Shown in pieces: positions 46,273 to 56,218 of a DNA stretch of 64,000 bases. This DNA is from Novosphingobium sp. ST904 (GTDB lineage: Bacteria; Pseudomonadota; Alphaproteobacteria; Sphingomonadales; Sphingomonadaceae). The notes under the pieces are model-generated. The model did not search any database. It was not told the DNA's origin and was given only the letters and a program-made list of their open reading frames with translations. Made by a program: the position numbers and the translations under genes. The stretch spans positions 104,726-168,725 of the forward strand of contig NZ_LGJH01000161.1 in the NCBI RefSeq assembly GCF_001298105.1, written 5' to 3'. Position 1 is the first letter of the stretch. Every line of letters begins with the position of its first letter.

Positions 46273-46306
46273 AGCCGAAGGGGGCGTGATCATGCCCCCT
46301 TCGGCT
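46273..46306. terminator. Terminator hairpin between pgi and the hydrolase gene
   Basis: AGCCGAAGGGGGC (46273-46285) pairs perfectly with GCCCCCTTCGGCT (46294-46306) around an 8-base loop. TTGTTGCTG follows. It lies between convergent genes and likely serves both. Confidence 0.75.
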
Positions 46307-46330
46307 TGTTGCTGAATTCGGCCCTGGCGC

Positions 46331-46971
46331 TCAGTGGCCCAGTTCAAGGCCGTCAGACCCGTCGGCATGGGCCGATGGGTAGTGCCGGGCAGAGGCAGCG
46401 GCGCTGCCGGTCAACTGGCGAAGCAGCTGCTTGCCGTCTTCCCAGCTTCCGATCTTCGAATCCGCATTGATGTGGCCGGTCTCGCCCGCGTCCACGAACT
46501 GGCTGCCCCATTGGCGGGCCAGCAGCCGCGCAGTCGGGAAGCCGATCCACGGATCGTTGCGGCTGGCCACGAGGATCGAGGGGAAGGGCAGTTCGTCGCT
46601 CGGCGTCGGCGCGAAGCCGTTCAGGCGGTCGTCGCGCGGGAAGAAGTCCACTTCCGGCGGGGCCACCAGCAGCGCGCCCACGACGCGAAGACCAGCCGGG
46701 CTGTTCGAATTTCGCCCACCACGCCGTCAACAGGCAGCCGAGGCTGTGCGCCACAGCACCACGCGCGCGCGCGCTGGACCGATAGGTTCAGGCGGTTGAT
46801 CCAGGTGTTGCGATGCGGCTTTTCCCAGAGGCCGAGGTCGACCATCTGGGCATTGTCCATCTCTTCGGCCCAGCGGCGCTGCCAGTGACCGGGGCCGCTG
46901 CCGTCAAGACCGGGGATGAGCAGCACCAGGGGTTCTTGCGCGGGTGCTGCGTGCTGGTTCGTCTTTGCCAT
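46331..46971 (-). CDS. Small alpha/beta hydrolase (RBBP9/YdeN type), at least two apparent frameshifts
   Basis: A serine hydrolase of the RBBP9/YdeN group. The N-terminus PLVLLIPGLDGSGPGHWQRR and WEKPHRNTWINRLNLSVQ is in one frame, the nucleophile elbow VAHSLGCLLTAWWAKFEQPG in a second, and LLVAPPEVDFFPRDDRLNGF, VASRNDPWIGFPTARLLARQ and the catalytic-His region GETGHINADSKIGSWEDG in a third. Breaks lie near 46745 and 46690. Repaired length is about 212 residues, normal for the family. ATG 46971 has GGGAG upstream. Its promoter contains a perfect palindrome, which suggests control by a repressor. Confidence 0.8.
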
Positions 46972-47046
46972 TCTCTCTTCTCCCGATGCAGGAGGGGATG
47001 TCCGCCGGCGCAGGCTGTCCTGTAGGGAGCGGCTCTCGATGCGACT

Positions 47047-47075
47047 CCTATAAACTCAACTGTTTTAGTTGACAA
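47047..47075 (-). promoter_or_regulatory. Promoter of the hydrolase gene with embedded operator palindrome
   Basis: On the minus strand, TTGTCA (47075-47070) and TATAGG (47052-47047) are separated by exactly 17 bases. The perfect palindrome TCAACT-N5-AGTTGA (47056-47072) fills the spacer and touches the -35 box. That position is typical of a repressor operator (TetR or MarR type). No regulator gene is adjacent. Confidence 0.6.
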
Positions 47076-47268
47076 TGTATTTGCGGCCAGCGGAGCTCGC
47101 GTTTCGACGATCCGTTCCCGCGCTTCTGCGGGGGCATGCGGCGCGGGCGGCCTTGCGGGATGCGGGTGGAGGCGATGGGGGTGGGCAAAACACCCGTTGA
47201 ATCGGCGATGTCCTGCCCCATATGCGCCGGTGCCCCGGAACCAGGCCGGCGCAGCAGGAGCCAAGTGC

Positions 47269-48614
47269 ATGTCAGAATTCGACTATGACCTCTTTACCAT
47301 CGGCGCAGGATCGGGCGGCGTGCGCGCCAGCCGGATCGCGGCGGCGCACGGCGCGCGCGTGGCGGTGGCCGAAGAGTACAGGGTCGGCGGCACTTGCGTG
47401 ATCCGCGGCTGCGTTCCCAAGAAGATGCTGGTTTACGGCGCGCACTTCGCCGAGGACCTCGAGGACGCCAGGCAGTTCGGCTGGGACATTCCGCAAGCGA
47501 CGTTCGACTGGGTGAAGCTGCGCGACAACGTGCTGGGCGACGTCGACCGGCTGAACGGGATCTACACGCAGACGCTCGAGAACAACAAGGTCGAGATATT
47601 CCACGAGCGCGCCGCGATCACCGGCCCGCACGAGATCACGCTGGCCAGCGGCGAGAAGAAGACCGCCAGGGTCATCCTCATCGCCACGGGCGCCCGCCCG
47701 ATGGTGCCGTCCTGCCCCGGCCACGAACACGGCATCACCTCCAACGAGGCGTTCCACCTCGATGCCTTGCCCAAGCGCATCCTGATCGCGGGCGCAGGCT
47801 ACATCGCCAACGAGTTCGCGGGCATCTTCCACCAGTTCGGATCGAAGGTGACGCTCATCAACCGCTCGGACCAGCTTCTGCGCGGCTATGACGAATCCAT
47901 GCGCGATCGTCTCCTCCAGATCTCGATCACCAAGGGCATCGACTTCCGCTTCAATGCCGACTTCCGCGGCATCGAGAAGAACGCCGATGGTTCGCTCACC
48001 GTCTCGATGACCAATCACGAACCGATCGAGGTGGACTGCGTCCTCTTCGCCACCGGCCGCGTACCCAATATCGAGGGGCTCGGGCTGGAGAACGTCGGCG
48101 TGGAGCTTGACGACAAGAACGCGATCCGGGTGAATGACTATTCGCAGACCAATGTCGACTACATCTATGCCGTGGGCGACGTGACCAACCGGGTGCAGCT
48201 CACCCCCGTCGCGATCCGCGAAGGGCAGGCCTTTGCCGATACCGTGTTCGGCGACAAGCCGACGACGGTGGACTATGGCTGCATCCCCTCCGCCGTGTTC
48301 AGCCACCCGCCGATCGGCGCGGTGGGCCTGACGGAAGCGCAGGCCCGCCAGCAGCTCGGTTCGGTGGAAATCTACACCAGCGACTTCCGCCCGATGAAGA
48401 ACGTCGTGGCGCATCGCAACGAGCGCTCGCTCTACAAGATGGTTTGCGAAGGCACGACGGGCAAGGTCGTCGCCTGCACATGATCGGGCCGGATGCGCCC
48501 GAGATCATCCAGGCCGCTGCCATCGCGGTGAAGGCCGGGCTCACCAAGGCGGACTTCGACGCCACCGTCGCGGTTCACCCGACGATGTCGGAAGAACTCG
48601 TGCTCATGAAGTAA
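47269..48614 (+). CDS. gor: Glutathione-disulfide reductase, one apparent frameshift
   Basis: This FAD enzyme keeps glutathione reduced using NADPH. The FAD motif is LFTIGAGSGGVRASRIAAAH, the redox disulfide is GGTCVIRGCVPKKMLVYG, and the NADPH motif is LIAGAGYIANEFAGIFHQFG followed by NRS. The dimerisation domain begins at PSAVFSHPPIGAVGLTEAQA. Near 48472 the frame ends early at VVACT. One added G gives VVGLHMIGPDAPEIIQAAA and the standard end HPTMSEELVLMK, with 448 residues. ATG 47269 has AGGAG upstream. Confidence 0.95.
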
Positions 48615-48621
48615 GGCTGGT

Positions 48622-48651
48622 CGCTGGTTGGACAGTCCTGTCCGACCAGCG
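48622..48651. terminator. Hairpin after gor
   Basis: CGCTGGTTGGACA (48622-48634) pairs with TGTCCGACCAGCG (48639-48651), 13 positions with one T-G wobble and loop GTCC, 7 bases after the gor stop. There is no T-run, so its terminator role is uncertain. Confidence 0.5.
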
Positions 48652-48697
48652 GTCATCGCCGCGATCGGCCGGTGCTTTGCCCCCGGCGGAATAGAGA

Positions 48698-48733
48698 GGC
48701 GCCATGACTGTCCATACAGTCGCGGCGCCTTTT
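48698..48733 (+). terminator. Second terminator between gor and pccB
   Basis: GGCGCC-AT-GACTG (48698-48710) pairs with CAGTC-GC-GGCGCC (48717-48729) except at the two central positions, with loop TCCATA, and is followed by TTTT (48730-48733). Confidence 0.65.
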
Positions 48734-48951
48734 CCGTTGGAGGCAAGGAGCGGCGGAAAACCGCAAGGTCGGCGGGATCAATCCGTGCAGGCGATCTTGG
48801 CCCGTGCAAACACATCGGTGGGGCGAAATCGACGCGAAGCTGCCGCTTTTGTGGTTTAACCGTTCGATTAAAACTATTGACCTTGGCGCTTCAACCTGCC
48901 TTAGCAGGGCAACGAATTCGTGCCGTCAAGGTCACTGCCAAGGGAACCCGG

Positions 48952-50478
48952 ATGTCAGCCAATATCGCCGAGATGGAAAAGCGCCGCGCCGCCGCAAAGC
49001 TGGGCGGGGGCGAAAAGCGCATTGCCGCGCAGCATGCCAAGGGCAAGCTCACCGCGCGCGAACGCCTCGATATCCTGCTGGATGAGGACAGCTTCGAGGA
49101 GTTCGATCTCTACGTCGAACATGACTGCACCGATTTCGGCATGGAGAGCCAGAAGATCCCCGGAGACGGTGTGGTCACAGGCTCGGGCACCATCAACGGC
49201 CGCCTCGTCTTCGTGTTCAGCCAGGACTTCACCGTGTTCGGCGGTTCGCTCTCGCACCGTCACGCGCAGAAGATCTGCAAGCTGATGGACAACGCGATGA
49301 AGGTCGGCGCGCCGGTGATCGGCCTCAACGATTCCGGCGGCGCGCGCATCCAGGAAGGTGTGGCCTCGCTCGGCGGCTATGCCGAAGTGTTCCAGCGCAA
49401 CGTGCTCGCCTCGGGCGTGGTGCCGCAGCTTTCGCTGATCATGGGGCCTTGCGCCGGCGGCGCGGTCTATTCGCCCGCCATGACCGACTTCATCTTCATG
49501 GTGAAGGACTCGTCCTACATGTTCGTCACCGGGCCGGACGTGGTGAAGACCGTGACCAACGAAGTCGTCACGCAAGAGGAGCTGGGCGGCGCGATCACGC
49601 ACTCCAGCAAGACCTCGGTGTCCGACCTGGCGCTGGAAAACGACATCGAGGCGCTGCTGGCGGCGCGCGATTTCTTCGACTTCCTGCCGCTGAGCAACCG
49701 CGAGGAAGTGCCCGAGCGTCCCTGCGCCGATCCGTGGGACCGTGCCGAGGAAAGCCTCGACACCGTGATCCCACCTTCGGCCAACCAGCCTTACGACATG
49801 CATGAGGTGATCCGGAAGACGCTCGACGAGGGCGACTTCTTCGAGGTTCAGCCGCTGCATGCGGGCAACATCATCGTCGGTTTCGGCCGCATCGAGGGCA
49901 AGACCGTGGGCGTCGTCGCCAACCAGCCGATGGTGCTGGCGGGCGTGCTGGACATCAACTCGTCCAAGAAGGCTGCGCGTTTCGTGCGCTTCTGCGATGC
50001 CTTCAACATCCCGATCATCACTTTCGTGGACGTGCCGGGCTTCCTGCCGGGCACCGATCAGGAGCACAACGGCATCATCAACACGGCGCCAAGCTGCTGT
50101 TCGCCTATGCCGAAGCGACCGTGCCGAAGATCACCGTGATCACCCGCAAGGCCTATGGCGGCGCTTACGACGTCATGGCGTCCAAGCACCTGCGCGGCGA
50201 TCTCAACTATGCCTGGCCGACCGCCGAAATCGCGGTGATGGGCGCCAAGGGCGCGGTGGAGATCATCTTCCGCGGCCTCTCGCCCGAAGGCATTGCCGAG
50301 AAGACCAGGGAATACGAAGACCGCTTCGCCAACCCCTTCGTGGCGGCGAGCCGGGGTTATATCGATGAGGTGATCTACCCGCACTCGACCCGCAAGCGCA
50401 TTTGCGCTGGGTCTGCGCAAGCTGCGGACCAAGAGCCTCGAAAACCCCTGGAAGAAGCACGACAACATTCCGCTTTGA
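48952..50478 (+). CDS. pccB: Propionyl-CoA carboxylase beta subunit, two apparent frameshifts
   Basis: The carboxyltransferase subunit moves CO2 from carboxybiotin to propionyl-CoA, making methylmalonyl-CoA. Typical sequence includes KLTARERLDILLDEDSFEEF, GLNDSGGARIQEGVASLGGY, MGPCAGGAVYSPAMTDFIFM and ITFVDVPGFLPGTDQEHNGI. A lost base near 50082 (restoring GAKLLFAYAEATVPKITVIT) and an extra T near 50401 (restoring ALGLRKLRTKSLENPWKKHD) cancel in length. The true end is TGA 50478, with 508 residues. AAGGGA precedes ATG 48952. First gene of the propionate operon, with pccA about 6 kb downstream. Confidence 0.95.
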
Positions 50479-50580
50479 TCGCGTCACGGATTGCGGCGTA
50501 TCGCCTGGGGGCGAGCGCTGCGATCCACTCCAGCCGCGAAAGACGGCACGCATCGAAAAACCAGATTGGGAAGTCAGGTC

Positions 50581-51762
50581 ATGGAAGACATCTACATCGT
50601 CAGCGGCGTACGCACGGCAGTCGGCGATTTCGGCGGCTCGCTGAAGTCGTTCATGCCGTCCGATCTCGGCGGCAAGGTCGTGACCGAGGCGCTGGCCCGT
50701 GCGGGCGTTTCGCCGGAGGACGTTGGCCATATCGTCATCGGCCAGGTCATGCCGACCAGCGCCAGGGACGAGATGCTCAGCCGCGTGATCGGCCTTAACG
50801 CGGGCGTGCCGTTCGAAGTGCCTTCGATGACGCTCAACCGCCTCTGCGGATCGGGCGTGCAGGCGATCGTTTCGGCCGCGCAGATGATGAAGCTGGGCGA
50901 GGCGGGGATCACCGTCGCGGGCGGCGCGGAATCGATGTCGAACGTGCCCTATCACGACCACGGCGTGCGCTGGGGCAAGAAGATGGGCGACAACACGCAG
51001 GAAGACGCGCTGACCCTGGGCCTGTCGGACGCCATTGGCGGCTACCACATGGGCATCACCGCCGAGAACGTGGCCGAACGCCACTGCATCTCGCGTGAGG
51101 ACATGGACACGGTTGCCGCGACCAGTCATCAGCGCGCCGCCAAGGCCATCGCGGAAGGCCGCTTCAAGGAGCAGATCCTCCCCGTCGAAGTGAAGACCCG
51201 CAAGGGCGTGACCGTATTCGATACCGACGAGCATGTCCGCGCGGACACCACCGTTGAGACGCTCGGCGCGATGCGTCCGGCGTTCAAGAAGGACGGCACG
51301 GTTACCGCAGGCAATGCCTCGGGCATCAACGACGGTGCTGCCGCCGTGGTGCTGGCGACGGCCTCGGAAGTCGAGAAGCGGGGCCTCAAGCCGTTTGCGA
51401 AGATCCTCGCCTGGGGCCACGCCGGGGTCGAGCCCGCCTATATGGGCGAAGGCCCGATCAAGGCGGTGCCGGTGGCGCTGGAGCGGGCCGGGCTTTCGCT
51501 GGGTCAGATCGACGTGATCGAGAGCAACGAGGCTTTCGCCGCGCAGGCCGCCGCCGTGTCCAAGGTGCTCGGCTTCGATCCGGAGAAGGTGAACCCCAAC
51601 GGTTCGGGGGTGTCCATCGGCCACCCGGTCGGCGCGACCGGCACGATGCTCGCCATCAAGTGCATGTACGAATTGAAACGCACGGGCGGGAAGTACGGCC
51701 TTGTCACCATGTGCATCGGCGGCGGGCAGGGTATCGCCCTCGTGCTGGAGAACGTGGCGTGA
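50581..51762 (+). CDS. Acetyl-CoA C-acyltransferase (beta-ketothiolase)
   Basis: This thiolase cleaves or forms beta-ketoacyl-CoA. The nucleophilic Cys is in TLNRLCGSGVQAIVSAAQMM (about residue 89), the His in SIGHPVGATGTMLAIK, and the second Cys in VTMCIGGGQGIALVLE. The frame is intact at 393 residues from ATG 50581. Its position between pccB and the epimerase suggests it supplies propionyl-CoA by cleaving 3-ketovaleryl- or 2-methylacetoacetyl-CoA from odd-chain acids or isoleucine. Chain-length preference cannot be read. Its stop overlaps the next GTG start. Confidence 0.92.
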   Translation: MEDIYIVSGVRTAVGDFGGSLKSFMPSDLGGKVVTEALARAGVSPEDVGHIVIGQVMPTSARDEMLSRVIGLNAGVPFEVPSMTLNRLCGSGVQAIVSAAQMMKLGEAGITVAGGAESMSNVPYHDHGVRWGKKMGDNTQEDALTLGLSDAIGGYHMGITAENVAERHCISREDMDTVAATSHQRAAKAIAEGRFKEQILPVEVKTRKGVTVFDTDEHVRADTTVETLGAMRPAFKKDGTVTAGNASGINDGAAAVVLATASEVEKRGLKPFAKILAWGHAGVEPAYMGEGPIKAVPVALERAGLSLGQIDVIESNEAFAAQAAAVSKVLGFDPEKVNPNGSGVSIGHPVGATGTMLAIKCMYELKRTGGKYGLVTMCIGGGQGIALVLENVA

Positions 51763-52196
51763 AGCTCGGCCGTCTCAACCACATCGGCGTCGCCACGCCC
51801 GATCTCGACGCCTCGATCGCGTTCTACCGGGACGTGATGGGCGCCACCGATATTACCGAGCCGTTCGTGCTGGAAAGCCAGCAAGTGCGCGTCTGCTTCG
51901 TCAATACGCCGGGTGAGGATGGCACGGCAGGCACGCAGATCGAGCTGCTCCAGCCGACCGCGACGGATTCGGCCGTGGGCAAGTGGCTGGAGAAGAACCC
52001 GCTCGGGGGCCAGCACCACATCTGCTACGAAGTGCCGGACATTCACGCCGCCAAGGCGTGGTTCGAAAGCCTTGGCAAGCGCGTGCTGGGTGAGCCGCGC
52101 ATGGGCGCGCACGGGACGCTGATCTTCTTCGTCCACCCCAGGGACATGGGCGGCCAGCTTACAGAGATCATGGAAACGCCCAAGGGCGCTCACTGA
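51759..52196 (+). CDS. mce: Methylmalonyl-CoA epimerase
   Basis: This vicinal-oxygen-chelate enzyme epimerises (S)- to (R)-methylmalonyl-CoA, the isomer used by the mutase. Metal ligands are visible as His in RLNHIGVATPDLDASIAFYR, His in GGQHHICYEVPDI and Glu in GGQLTEIME. The frame is intact at 145 residues. GTG 51759 overlaps the thiolase stop by 4 bases, showing coupling. It sits directly before the mutase, matching the order of the pathway. Confidence 0.93.
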   Translation: MKLGRLNHIGVATPDLDASIAFYRDVMGATDITEPFVLESQQVRVCFVNTPGEDGTAGTQIELLQPTATDSAVGKWLEKNPLGGQHHICYEVPDIHAAKAWFESLGKRVLGEPRMGAHGTLIFFVHPRDMGGQLTEIMETPKGAH

Positions 52197-52246
52197 GAAA
52201 GATCACGGCCCGCCGCAACCAGCGCGGGCCGGAAGGGATGCGGACT

Positions 52247-54395
52247 ATGGCAGACATCAACGACTGGAAGGCAGCCGCCGACAAGGAGGTCAAGGGCAAG
52301 GACCTGACCTGGAATACGCCCGAGGGTATCGCGGTGAAGCCGCTCTACACCGCCGAGGACGTGACCGTCGATCCCGGCCTTCCCGGCTTCGCGCCGTTCA
52401 CGCGCGGCGTGCGCGCCTCGATGTATGCCGGCCGCCCCTGGACCATCCGCCAGTATGCGGGTTTCTCCACTGCCGAGGAATCGAACGCCTTCTATCGCCG
52501 CAACCTTGCGGCGGGCCAGAAGGGCCTTTCGGTCGCCTTCGACCTTGCCACCCATCGCGGCTACGACAGCGACCATCCACGTGTCGTGGTGACGTCGGCA
52601 AGGCGGGCGTCGCCATCGATTCCGTCGAGGACATGAAGATCCTGTTCGACGGCATTCCGCTCGACAAGATGTCGGTCTCGATGACGATGAACGGCGCGGT
52701 GATCCCGATCCTGGCCTTCTTCATCGTTGCCGGTGAAGAGCAGGGCGTAGACCGCAAACTGCTCGACGGGACCATCCAGAACGACATCCTCAAGGAGTTC
52801 ATGGTCCGCAACACCTACATCTATCCGCCCGAGCCTTCGATGCGGATCATCTCGGACATCTTCGGCTACACCAGCCGCGAGATGCCGAAGTTCAACTCGA
52901 TCTCGATTTCCGGCTATCACATGCAGGAAGCCGGTGCGACGCAGGTGCAGGAACTGGCCTTCACCATCGCCGACGGCGCGGAATACGTGAAGTACGGCGT
53001 GGCATCGGGCCTCGATATCGACAAGTTCGCGGGCCGCCTTTCGTTCTTCTTCGCCATCGGCATGAACTTCTTCATGGAAGTGGCCAAGCTGCGCGCCGCA
53101 CGCGTGCTGTGGCACCGGGTCATGACGGAGCTTGGCGCCAAGGACGAACGGTCGAAGATGCTGCGCACCCACTGCCAGACTTCGGGTGTTTCGCTGCAGG
53201 AGCAGGACCCCTACAACAACGTCATTCGCACCACGATCGAGGCGATGGCCTCGATGCTGGGCGGCACCCAGTCGCTGCACACCAACGCGCTGGACGAGGC
53301 GATCGCGCTGCCGACCGACTTTTCGGCCCGCATCGCCCGCAACACGCAGATCATCATCCAGGAGGAGACCGGCATGTGCAATGTCGTCGATCCGCTGGGT
53401 GGCTCCTACTACATCGAATCGCTCACGAAGCAGCTGGTCGACCAGGCCTGGGAGATCATCGAGCGCGTGCAGGCCGAGGGCGGCATGGCCAAGGCTGTCG
53501 CCGCCGGCTGGCCCAAGGCGATGATCGAGACCGCTGCCGCGGCCCGTCAGGCCCGCGTGGACCGGGGCGACGACGTGATCGTCGGCGTCAACAAGTACCG
53601 CCTTGCCAGCGAAGACCTGCTGGAAACGCTGGAAGTGGACAACGCCAAGGTCCGCGAAGGCCAGATCGCCCGCATCGAGAAGATGAAGGCGGATCGCGAC
53701 GAGGCGGCATGCCAGGCTGCTCTCAAGGCCCTTCGTGAAGGCGCGGCGGGCGAATCGAGCATCGAGAACAACCTGCTCGCGCTGGCGGTGGAATGCGCCC
53801 GTGCGCGCGCCACGCTGGGCGAGATCAGTTCGGCCATGGAAGACAGCTTCCAGCGTTATGGTACGCAGCCGACCCCGGTGAAGGGTGTTTACGGCGCGCC
53901 TTACGAGGGCGACAGCCGCTGGCAGCAGGTGCTGGACGGCGTGGCCGCGGTGGAACGCCGCCTCGGCCGCAAGCCGAAGCTGCTGGTCGCCAAGATGGGG
54001 CAGGACGGCCACGATCGCGGCGCGAACGTGATCGCCTCGGCCTTCGGGGACATGGGCTTTGACGTGGTGTCCGGTCCGCTGTTCCAGACTCCGCAGGAAA
54101 CCGTGGTGCTGGCGCTGGAAAGCGACGTGGACGTGGTGGGTGCATCGTCGCTGGCGGCGGGCCACAAGACGCTGATTCCCGAACTGATCCAGAAGCTGCG
54201 CGAAGCCGGGCGAGGGGACGTCAAGGTGATCGCAGGCGGCGTCATCCCGCCGCAGGACTACGAATATCTGCGCGGTGCAGGCGTTCAGGGCATCTACGGC
54301 CCCGGCTCCAACGTGGTGGAATGCGCGGCGACGTGCTGCGCCTGCTCGGCCACAACATGCCGCCGGTGGGCGACGCGCTGGCCACGGCCGAGTGA
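52247..54395 (+). CDS. scpA: Methylmalonyl-CoA mutase, two apparent frameshifts
   Basis: This adenosylcobalamin enzyme isomerises (R)-methylmalonyl-CoA to succinyl-CoA. The catalytic barrel has TRGVRASMYAGRPWTIRQYA, GLSVAFDLATHRGYDSDHPR and ISISGYHMQEAGATQVQELA; the B12 domain has the cobalt-ligand motif VAKMGQDGHDRGANVIASAF near residue 585. A lost base near 52588 (restoring VVGDVGKAGVAIDSVEDMK) and another near 54329 (restoring VECAGDVLRLLGHNMPPVGD) split it. The true stop is TGA 54393-54395, giving 716 residues. As written, the second shift reads through into bioB and creates a false fusion. ATG 52247 has GGAAGGG nine bases upstream. Confidence 0.95.
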
Positions 54396-54513
54396 TGATT
54401 GCCGTGCGGGGGAACACGGGAAACTGGCACGAGACGCCGCTCCGCTCTATGCGGGCGGCATCGACTGGACTCCGGCTCCGTGCCGCGCGTCCGAACGTAA
54501 CAGGAAGATTTTG

Positions 54514-55563
54514 ATGACCGACCCCCGTTTTGAACCGCGCAACGACTGGACCCGCGAAGAGATCGCCGAACTCTTCGACCTGCCGTTCACCGAACTGGTG
54601 TTCCGCGCGGCCGAGGTTCACCGGGCCAATCACCGGGCAAACGAAGTGCAGCTTTCCACGCTGCTTTCGATCAAGACCGGCGGCTGCGTGGAAGATTGCG
54701 GCTATTGCTCGCAGTCGGTTTCGGCGAGCAGCGGCGTCAAGGCGACCAAGCTGATGGAAGTGCAGCAGGTGCTGCAGCGCGCGGCGCAGGCGGCGGATCA
54801 GGGCTCCACCCGCTTCTGCATGGGCGCCGCCTGGCGCAATCCGAAGGACCGCGACATGCCTGCCATCATCGAGATGGTGAAAGGCGTGCGCGCGATGGGC
54901 ATGGAAACCTGCATGACGCTGGGCATGCTGACGCCCGATCAGGCGGACATGCTCTCGGAAGCGGGCCTCGATTACTACAACCACAACATCGACACCTCGC
55001 CCGAGCGGTACGATCAGGTGATCACCACGCGCACCATGGACGACCGTCTCGACACGCTGTCGAACGTGCGCATGGCGGGCATCAACGTCTGCTCCGGCGG
55101 CATCGTCGGCATGGGCGAGACGCGCACCGATCGCGTGGGCTTCGTCCACACGCTGGCGACGCTGCCCGATCACCCGCAGTCGGTTCCGGTCAACGCGCTG
55201 GTGCCGGTAAAGGGCACGGTGCTGGGCGACATGCTGGCCGATACCCCGCTCGCCAAGATCGACGACGTGGAATTCGTGCGCACCGTGGCGGTGGCGCGCA
55301 TCACCATGCCGCTGTCGATGGTGCGCCTCTCGGCGGGCCGCGAATCGATGTCCGAAATGACGCAGGCGATGTGCTTCATGGCCGGCGCCAACTCGATCTT
55401 CACCGGCGACCAGTTGCTCACCGCGCCGAATGCCGGTGACGACAGTGACATGGCCATGTTCGCCCGCCTCGGCATCAAGCCGATGGCCATCGAACTGACC
55501 GAGGCTCAGGTCGAAGCCCAGCGCATGCCCAAGGGCTGCGCCAAGCTGGAAGCGGCTGAGTGA
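54514..55563 (+). CDS. bioB: Biotin synthase
   Basis: This radical-SAM enzyme inserts sulfur into dethiobiotin. The cluster motif is GGCVEDCGYCSQS (CxxxCxxC, about residues 57-64), preceded by VQLSTLLSIKTGG. Other family stretches are RFCMGAAWRNPKDRDMPAII, NHNIDTSPERY, GMGETRTDRVGFVHTLATLP and the end GANSIFTGDQLLTAPNAGDD. ATG 54514 starts MTDPRFEPRNDW; the length is 349 residues and the frame is intact. It lies between the mutase and the biotin-carrying subunit pccA, so cofactor supply is tied to the carboxylase that needs it. No other biotin gene is present. Confidence 0.96.
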   Translation: MTDPRFEPRNDWTREEIAELFDLPFTELVFRAAEVHRANHRANEVQLSTLLSIKTGGCVEDCGYCSQSVSASSGVKATKLMEVQQVLQRAAQAADQGSTRFCMGAAWRNPKDRDMPAIIEMVKGVRAMGMETCMTLGMLTPDQADMLSEAGLDYYNHNIDTSPERYDQVITTRTMDDRLDTLSNVRMAGINVCSGGIVGMGETRTDRVGFVHTLATLPDHPQSVPVNALVPVKGTVLGDMLADTPLAKIDDVEFVRTVAVARITMPLSMVRLSAGRESMSEMTQAMCFMAGANSIFTGDQLLTAPNAGDDSDMAMFARLGIKPMAIELTEAQVEAQRMPKGCAKLEAAE

Positions 55564-55570
55564 TCCGCGC

Positions 55571-55942
55571 GTGATCCTGCCGATCCTTCTCCTGGCCTCG
55601 GAGCCCACGATCGATTGCGCCAATGCGATGACGCAGACGGACATGAACGTGTGTTCGTACCGCGACTTCCAGTCGGCCGACCGGGCGATGAACGAGGCCT
55701 GGGGGAAGGCGGCAGCGGCGGCGAAGGCCGCCGACAGGCAGGGCCCCGGCGGAAATTTCAATCGGCTGCTCGATGCGCAGCGCAAGTGGCTCGCCTATCG
55801 CGATGCCCAGTGCTTCGCAGAAAACGGCCCGCGTGAGGAAAGCGGCACGATCTGGCCGCTTCAGCAGAACGGTTGCCTCAAGGAATTGACCGAGGCGCGC
55901 ACAAAACAACTGCGCGCCGTTGTGGAAACGGGCGAGCGGTGA
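55571..55942 (+). CDS. LprI-like (DUF1311) small secreted protein
   Basis: This 123-residue protein has a short hydrophobic start (MILPILLLASEP) and the DUF1311/LprI pattern: PTIDCANAMTQTDMNVCSYR, LLDAQRKWLAYRDAQCFAE and a last Cys in QQNGCLKELTEARTKQL. The paired cysteines are typical of this family of small periplasmic proteins; some members inhibit lysozyme. It starts 7 bases after bioB, inside the propionate operon, where its role is not obvious. Its stop overlaps the next GTG start. Confidence 0.85.
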   Translation: MILPILLLASEPTIDCANAMTQTDMNVCSYRDFQSADRAMNEAWGKAAAAAKAADRQGPGGNFNRLLDAQRKWLAYRDAQCFAENGPREESGTIWPLQQNGCLKELTEARTKQLRAVVETGER

Positions 55943-56217
55943 CGTTCGACCGGTGTGAGGGGCGGCGACCGGTGAGTTTTAGCGATTCCGGCACAAGCCT
56001 GAAACAGCATTTGAGCTGCATTGGCGGTGGCCTGCTTGGCAGCGCCTTTGTGGTGACGTTGCTGGGCGGGGCAGCAATGGGAGACTGCGGTCGCCCTGGC
56101 AGTGCGGAGTGCAAGAACGATGGGTTGATCAAGTTCCTCATGTTTCCGGGGAGCCTGATCGTTCTGATCTTGGTGGGACTTTTCGCCGCTTGGCGCATGA
56201 CAAAAGACAGGGATTGA
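55939..56217 (+). CDS. Hypothetical small two-helix membrane protein
   Basis: The protein has at most 92 residues, from GTG 55939 overlapping the LprI-like stop; GTG 55972 (VSFSDSGTSLKQHLSC) has a better ribosome binding site (GGGGCGGCG) and would give 81 residues. Two hydrophobic helices are visible: CIGGGLLGSAFVVTLLGGAA and IKFLMFPGSLIVLILVGLFA, with two Cys in the loop (GDCGRPGSAECKND). No family recognised. It ends one base before pccA. Confidence 0.65.
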   Translation: MTFDRCEGRRPVSFSDSGTSLKQHLSCIGGGLLGSAFVVTLLGGAAMGDCGRPGSAECKNDGLIKFLMFPGSLIVLILVGLFAAWRMTKDRD

Positions 56218-56218
56218 G

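Larger units (their letters stand above)
48615..48951. other. Intergenic region between gor and the propionyl-CoA operon
   Basis: This 337-base gap holds the two hairpins listed separately and the operon promoter region. TTGACC at 48877-48882 with CTTAGC 17 bases later (48900-48905) is a weak promoter candidate. Just upstream, TTTAA (48855-48859) and TTAAA (48868-48872) form a short inverted repeat in an AT-rich patch that could bind a regulator. No gene is visible. Confidence 0.4.

Noticed and set aside
52561..55785. Open minus-strand frame of over 1,000 codons opposite the mutase and bioB
   Set aside because: It is the complement of two well-recognised genes in GC-rich DNA, has low-complexity His/Arg/Asp composition and matches no family.
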